Under the pieces are notes generated by a model. That model worked only from the letters and a program-made list of their open reading frames with translations. It was not told the origin of the DNA and searched no databases. Position numbers and translations under genes: made by a program. A stretch of 64,000 nt of DNA from Turnera subulata (taxonomy: Eukaryota; Streptophyta; Magnoliopsida; Malpighiales; Passifloraceae): positions 142,552-206,551 of the forward strand of contig JAKUCV010001525.1 of the NCBI GenBank assembly GCA_028386065.3, given 5' to 3'. Positions 58,346 to 64,000 of the stretch are shown here, piece by piece (the stretch's first letter is position 1; each line of letters opens with the position of its first letter).

Positions 58346-61300
58346 ATCTTATGTGATCATGTTATATCATTTTCAATCCGCATTTATTTATTTGCTTAGT
58401 ATTCAATATTGGCTGGCTAAGCCGCCTTATCTTTTTGTTGGCCGGGAAAGCCGTCTTGTTTCATTTGTTGGCCGGCTAAGCTGCCTTTATCGAGTAAGCG
58501 TATATTATGCTATTATTAATGCTGAAAGATTTATCGAGTAAGCGTATATTATGTTATTATTATTGCTAAAAGATTTATCGAGTAAGCATATATATTATAT
58601 ACTTTATGTTATAATGTTATATCTTTTATCATTACTTTTATATTATGAATTTTGAATACGAGGCCCAAAGAAATTTTCAGAAGAAATTTTGTCATGGGCG
58701 CTGAAATGCATTTAAATGCTAATAGTCTGGAAGACACAATAAAAGGAGGTAATAAAGCAAAGACTGGATGCCTTACTACCAAAAAATCCTGCAGATCTTT
58801 AAAGAAAAAAAATTGAAGAAAAATATGACCACCAGAAGTTGGATATTACATGACCACCAGAAGATGGATATTCTCCCAAAATTTTATTGCATGTGTATGC
58901 ACTTGAAGTTGCAAGATTTTAAATCTATATAATGCAGTTATATTTCGAATGAATTCTCAGATGATATTGTGTGGAGAATATGTTATTGATGTTGATATGA
59001 AAAGAAAATGATTTAATGCATCATATATGCTCCTGCAGTAGCAATATGGTGGAAGAGAATTCACGAAATATTTGATTTAATCCTATGCCTCATTATGACA
59101 AAACGAAGTGACTAACTATAAATAAAAACTATTATGAATCTTGTCCAATTGGCTCTGCTCCATTCCCTGAAGTGAATGCGATTGTATATGATAATATTGG
59201 CTATGAACATTCAATTGGACACAAACAGGTCTTATAACAAGGCATCTAGTAAATTGTTATTAAGTGTCCCTGAAGGGCAAATCTAATATTGATAAAAACG
59301 TTGCTTACCCTGAAGGTGCAAGCCAATATATATTGAATGATTTTATTTTATATTCAACTTTATTATTTTTTGTTATATTTTATTACATTATGTTTACTTT
59401 ACAGCATGTTATAACTGCTAATTCTTTAATGAGAACAAGAAATTATCATTTCTAGAATTATGACTCGGGCATTTGTCCTGGAGACAATGGAATGGCATAT
59501 TCTGTATTTAATAAACAGAAACTATTCATAAGTAACTTATGATAGTACAATCTCAAGAAAATTAAAATGATCTAGAAGAGCACAAGTTTACTATGCTCTA
59601 GAAGAGTATATATTTAAGCTCCAAAAGAGCATAACTTTCACTATACTTTAGAAAAGTATATATTTAAGCTCCGGAAGAGCACAAGTTATGTTATGCTCTA
59701 GAATAGCACACATTTACGCTCCAAAAGAGTATGAGCTTTAATATGCTCCGGAAGAGTAAAATGTTGATGCTCTGGAAGAGCTTGAATTTTATTATACTCC
59801 TAAAGAGCAAAACTTTTCCTACTTACAATAATTAATGAATATTATGTTGAGACAATAAGTGAAAAAGATATTGAATATCTCCATAAAAAAGAGGGGGGGT
59901 GGGGGGGAGTCTATTTACCATAGGTAAAAAACAAGTAATGCACTAGCATGAAGCTAGCAATTTCAAGTTATTAAATACACAGTTTGCACAGCCCGAAGTT
60001 GAGACCAACTAGACGTTGACTGATAGATATGTAATTTATAGATAGTATGCACCAGCCAGAAGCTGGTAAAAATATAGCAGCCTGAAGCTGGCACCAACTT
60101 GAAGTTGGTTTATGGATTTCTTGTTTGGCATGACCGGTTGGGCCATCCCAGATCAATAATGATGTGCGGAATTTATTTGGATATTCATTGAAAAACCAGA
60201 AGTTTTTACAATCAATGAATTTCCATGTGTTTGTTTGCTGCGAAGAAAACATTAATTGTTCGGTCTTCCTATGATGAGGTTGGCCTAAAATCACCAGCAA
60301 GTTTAGAAATAATTCAGGGACATGTACGTGGACTAATAAATCCGCCATATTGACCATCTAGGTAATTTTATGGTTTTAATCATTGCATCGACTAGATGGT
60401 CTAATGTGTGCTTATTAGACGCAATTTGGCCTTTTGGACGCTTATTTGATAACTAAGCCAATTGCGGATACACATCCTTAATTATTTTATAAGACTATAT
60501 GTCTAGAAAATACTGGTGTATCCCTTTAATGGTTAATGTATATTGTTGGAAATAATGGTTGAACATCCTGTAGCTTATGTTCACACCCAAAAACGATCTG
60601 GATGAATCGTTTATTGAATATTTCCAATTGATTGCAAGACTATTGTTAATGTGATATTACTATTTGAGAACATGGTATTTTACATGCAGCAACACTTTTG
60701 TGCATCAAGCCAATAAGTTATCATAAGATCTCCCCATTTAATTGGTTCATGGTCACGAACCTCGTATCTCCCATCTTCGGACCATTGGTTGTACAGTATA
60801 TGTGTCTAATGCTCCACCACAGCATAGTAAAGTTGGTCCTTAAAGAAGGTTGGGAATATATGTTGGGTATGAATCTCCATCAAAATTGTTGAAACCATTG
60901 GAGATTTGTTTACAGCAAGATTTGCTTATTATTAATTTGATGAAAATATTTACCCAACATCAAGGGGAAAAATAAGCAGTTGGATCAAGATATTATTGAA
61001 ATACTATATTAATATCTAGTTTTGATCCTCAAACAAATTAGTGTGAACCTGAAGTTCAAAAGATGATTCATTTGCAAAATATAAGTAAGTTAATTGCCAG
61101 ACATATTTATTTAAAAAGTGTGACCATCTATTATATACCAGCTTCAAATGTTCCTGCTCAAAATTGATGTTCCTGAAGAATAATTAATGTATGCAAATGA
61201 ATCTAAAGTGCGCTAGAAGCATAGAATATACTCGGTTCCAAAAGAGAAAAAGGAGCAAAGAGATAAGATAGCCCCAGTGAGAAAATAAGACCTCCAGTAG

Positions 61301-61810
61301 AGGTTCACATTAAAAGTCCTCAAGAAGAGGAAAATCCTCCAGAAGAGGTTTCTGACACAATTGATAAAGTTTCAGAAGAAACACATGAAAATGATGAGAT
61401 CTCGATTAATTATTCAGTGTCAGGAATAAGATGAAACCGACGTAAAATAACCGTCGACGGAATACTTGTTTTATTCATAATATAACGCTAAATAAAATTG
61501 ATCGTGAACCTACATCTATTGATGAATGTAGGCGTAGAATAATTGGCCAAAATAGAAAAACGCAATTAAGGCTATGTTAGACTCGCTTGTGAAGCGAGAA
61601 ATTTTTCGGACCTGTAGTCCGTACACCAGATGGTGTAAAATTGGTGGGTCATAAACTGGGTATTTGTGCGGAAAAGGAAATAAAAGTGAGATATAAAGCA
61701 CGTTTTTGTAGCACAAAGTTTTATCCAAATGACCTGGTATTAATTGTGAGGAGATATACTCCCCTGTGGTGGATGCAATTATTTTTGATAAGTCTGGCAT
61801 TATATATATA
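58346..61810 (+). mobile_element. Decayed copia body (gag to start of RT), copy A
   Basis: At about 59145-59180 the reading NCPIGSAPFPEVN is a copia gag/pol spacer motif. At 61295-61440 the reading EEENPPEEVSDTIDKV and DEISINYSVSGIR precedes RT, and at 61745-61795 the RT motif YSPVVDAI appears. Stops and shifts are everywhere. A hairpin-rich minisatellite lies at 59570-59815 and a G-run at 59892-59910. Confidence 0.75.
59570..59815 (+). repeat. Minisatellite of GCTCYRGAAGAGC-type hairpins
   Basis: About 11 copies of a box GCTC-NNGAA-GAGC (variants with TATG or TATA in front) occur at 20-25 bp spacing. Each is a short inverted repeat. A second, related motif, CCAGAAGYTGG, recurs at 58828, 58856 and 60054-60115. 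Confidence 0.8.
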
Positions 61811-62961
61811 CAAGGATGGATGCACGGTGTAGTCACCGTAGGCAGGTGACTGCACTGGCATCCATAATAAAAAATATTTTCCCTATTATTTTCTATCCCA
61901 AAATTTTAATTATTCTATTTTGCCTATACTCATTTCCATTAAAAGTATTATCTTGCTAACTAATTATAGAATCCTAAAAGTTTGGTTAACTTATTTTACC
62001 TATCAAAAAAATTTAAAATACTGATCAGTCCTTGTTTTTAAATAGTAAGGCTTTTTATTATTAGAAACAAAATCTATTATCTTTAAAAATTTAGTAAACG
62101 GCCGCTCAAAAATTCTCCTTTTAAATTTTTTTTTCTATTCTAAATTTCAATCTTTCATTCATTATTTAGGTTCATCGTGATGGTTATAACCAGTAATACA
62201 TAAATTTGCAAATTACTCAATTTTAATCTTCAATATCTGTTTAGATAAATAGATTAAGATGAGAATAAAATTTTAATCTCTTGCCAAATTGATCGGATCG
62301 TAGTTAGAAGTTAATGGTTTAATAGAACTCATCTTGGGCACTGATTTAATTTTCTTTCAAGTTGACATTTATGGTTTTTAATGGTTTATTTAATATACAC
62401 CAAAAATTTCTAAATATCACTCTAATAATAAAACATTGTAATTCGATGGGCTATAAATTATTAAATAATTATGTAATTACATTAAATAGCTCAAAATTTA
62501 TTTGATTGTATTGAAAATAAAAATAAATTATTTATCATTTTCAAAATATGAGAATACATAGAGAGAAATTGTAGTATTTAATTAATTTTAATACTCTCTC
62601 CCTCTTCCAAAATATACGTTGGTTCCAAGTTTTTTGTTTTTGTTTCAAATTATTAGAGGCTTTAAAATTCCCATGGGTCATTTATTGTTTAATTTCCCAA
62701 TATAACCCATCACTAAATTGTTAGACAGGAAAAAATTTATAATTAAAAATTTTATATAAGGATATTTTGGTCCATTATTATTAACATTCTTATTATCGAG
62801 ATTAATATTAATTAGATTTTAAAGGTTCGTGCAAAAATTTTAAATTTTTTGGAAGAGAAGGTGTATTTTATAATGTAATTCTTATATATATAAGGGTTAG
62901 AATGATTTTTTATAGTTTAATTTTTTGCCTACACTGGAAAATATTCCTGGATCCGTCCCTG
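61811..62961. mobile_element. hAT-type transposon, 1151 bp, in copia RT
   Basis: Ends read CAAGGATGGATGCACGG and, on the other strand, CAGGGACGGATCCAGG, typical hAT-like termini. TATATATA lies on both sides (to 61810 and from 62962), an 8-bp TSD in a TA-rich site. The inverted copy B lacks it and reads straight through at about 63280. No transposase. Confidence 0.85.
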
Positions 62962-63117
62962 TATATATATAAAAAAAAAATTAGAAATGCACCTAATGGA
63001 TGCTCTTACAGCCTATATTTTTATGGATCCATAAGTCATGACATATACATGAAGATCCTTGAAGGATCCAAGTTGCCTGAAGCAACGAATTCCCGGGAAT
63101 ACACAACATTAAGCTAA
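62962..63117 (+). mobile_element. Copia RT fragment after the hAT insertion (copy A end)
   Basis: Reading NAPNGCSYSLYFYGSISHDI, then YMKILEGSKLPEATNSREYT: this is the RT segment normally following YSPVVDAI. It ends at a stop (TAA, 63115-63117), exactly at the palindrome centre. Confidence 0.85.
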
Positions 63118-63132
63118 TTTGAGTATGTATTA

Positions 63133-64000
63133 TTTAGCTTAATTTTGTATATTCCCGGGAATTAGTTGCTTCAAACAACTTGAATCCTTCAGGGATTCTC
63201 ATGCATATGTCATGACTTATGAATCCATAAAAATAGACTGTAATAGCATCCATTAGATGCATTTCTAATTCTTTTCATATAATGCCGGACTTATCAATAA
63301 TAATTGCATCCACCACAGGGGAGTATATCTCCTCATAATTAATACCAGGTTATTTGGGTAAAACCTTGTGCTACAAACCGTGCTTTATATCTCACTTTTA
63401 TTTCCTTTTCCGCACAAATACCTAGTTTATGACCGACCAATTTTACTCCATCTGATGTACGGACTACAGGTCCGAAAAATTTCTCGCTTCACAAACGAGT
63501 ATAACACAGTCTTAATTATATCTCTCTATTTTGGCCAATCATTCTGCGCCTACATTCATTAATAGATGTAGGTTCATGATCCTCATTTTCTTTAATAATA
63601 TTTAGCGCTATATAAAACAAATATTCCGCCGACGGTTATTTCACGTCGGTTCCATCTTATTCCTGACACTGTATAATTAATTGAGATCTCATCATATTCT
63701 TTTATTTCAGGTACCTGAATTACTTCTGGAACTTTATCAATTGTGTCAAAAACCTCTTCTGGAGGATTTTCCTCTTCTTGAGGACTTCTAATTTGAACCT
63801 CTACTGGAGGTCTTATTTTCTCACAGGGCCATCTTATCCCTCTTGCTTCTTTTTCTCTAACGAGAATTTTTGTTTTTTTTTTGAACCGAGTATATTCTAC
63901 GCTTCTGGCGTACTTTAGATTCATTTGCATACTTTAATTGTTCTTCAGGAACATCAATTATGAGCAGGAGCATTTGCAGCTGGTATATAATATATGGTCA
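63133..64000 (-). mobile_element. Copia copy B, inverted, cut by the window end
   Basis: The minus strand repeats 62983-63117 and then, without the hAT element, 61810 back to about 61100. An open minus frame at 63592-63930 reads RPPVEVQIRSPQEEENPPEE and ISINYTVSGIRW, better kept than copy A. The two arms agree at roughly 88% over the inner 135 bp (my count by eye). Confidence 0.85.

Overview
The window is nuclear DNA of a flowering plant, most likely a eudicot. The evidence is AT-rich intergenic sequence, spliceosomal GT-AG introns, several plant-specific gene families and a dense load of plant transposons. I cannot name the species. One 594-base assembly gap lies at 14461-15054.

Five host genes look real. 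They are a TET8-like tetraspanin (8160-9024, +, 2 exons), a RADIALIS-like single-MYB gene (first exon 10431-10690, -), a complete eight-exon ER omega-3 fatty-acid desaturase of the FAD3 type (32613-34765, -), and two BURP-domain secreted-protein genes arranged head to head (39767-41346, - and 42465-43911, +), each with three exons. They do not form a pathway. Only the BURP pair is clearly related by descent, and a relic of the BURP promoter lies at about 56.2 kb without a gene.

Most of the rest is transposon sequence, often nested. From the left: an inverted copy of a copia leader (1-1250); Tat-like gypsy and copia 3' remnants with a hAT MITE inside; an L1-type LINE tail; a Stowaway MITE and a SINE before the tetraspanin gene; tandem repeats and foldback elements (11.3-13.0 kb); and a Tnt1-like copia pol with its 3' LTR (14.0-17.3 kb). 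A Ty3/gypsy element (18.2-28.9 kb) is split by a solo LTR, a Tat-like insertion and a Mutator-like element, and it runs into a non-autonomous LTR element (28.9-32.3 kb).

Right of FAD3, a foldback Mutator-like element abuts a copia pol relic. A hAT element carrying a TIM23-like gene fragment sits in that copia's LTR. Right of the BURP genes is a Pack-MULE (45011-49005) that has captured an NIN-like protein (RWP-RK) fragment. Inside it, near one end, sits a small LTR retroelement whose internal region encodes a DEK-C domain and an acidic ORF. Further right are a SINE, two LINEs with clear target-site duplications (TSDs), and a copia copy (57.0-63.1 kb) that meets its own inverted copy in a large palindrome at 63.1 kb. 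One palindrome arm carries a hAT insertion that the other arm lacks.

The best candidates for something not described before are the DEK-C LTR element nested in the RWP-RK Pack-MULE, the TIM23-carrying hAT element, and the inverted copia structures. All of these are read from sequence alone; no database search was run.
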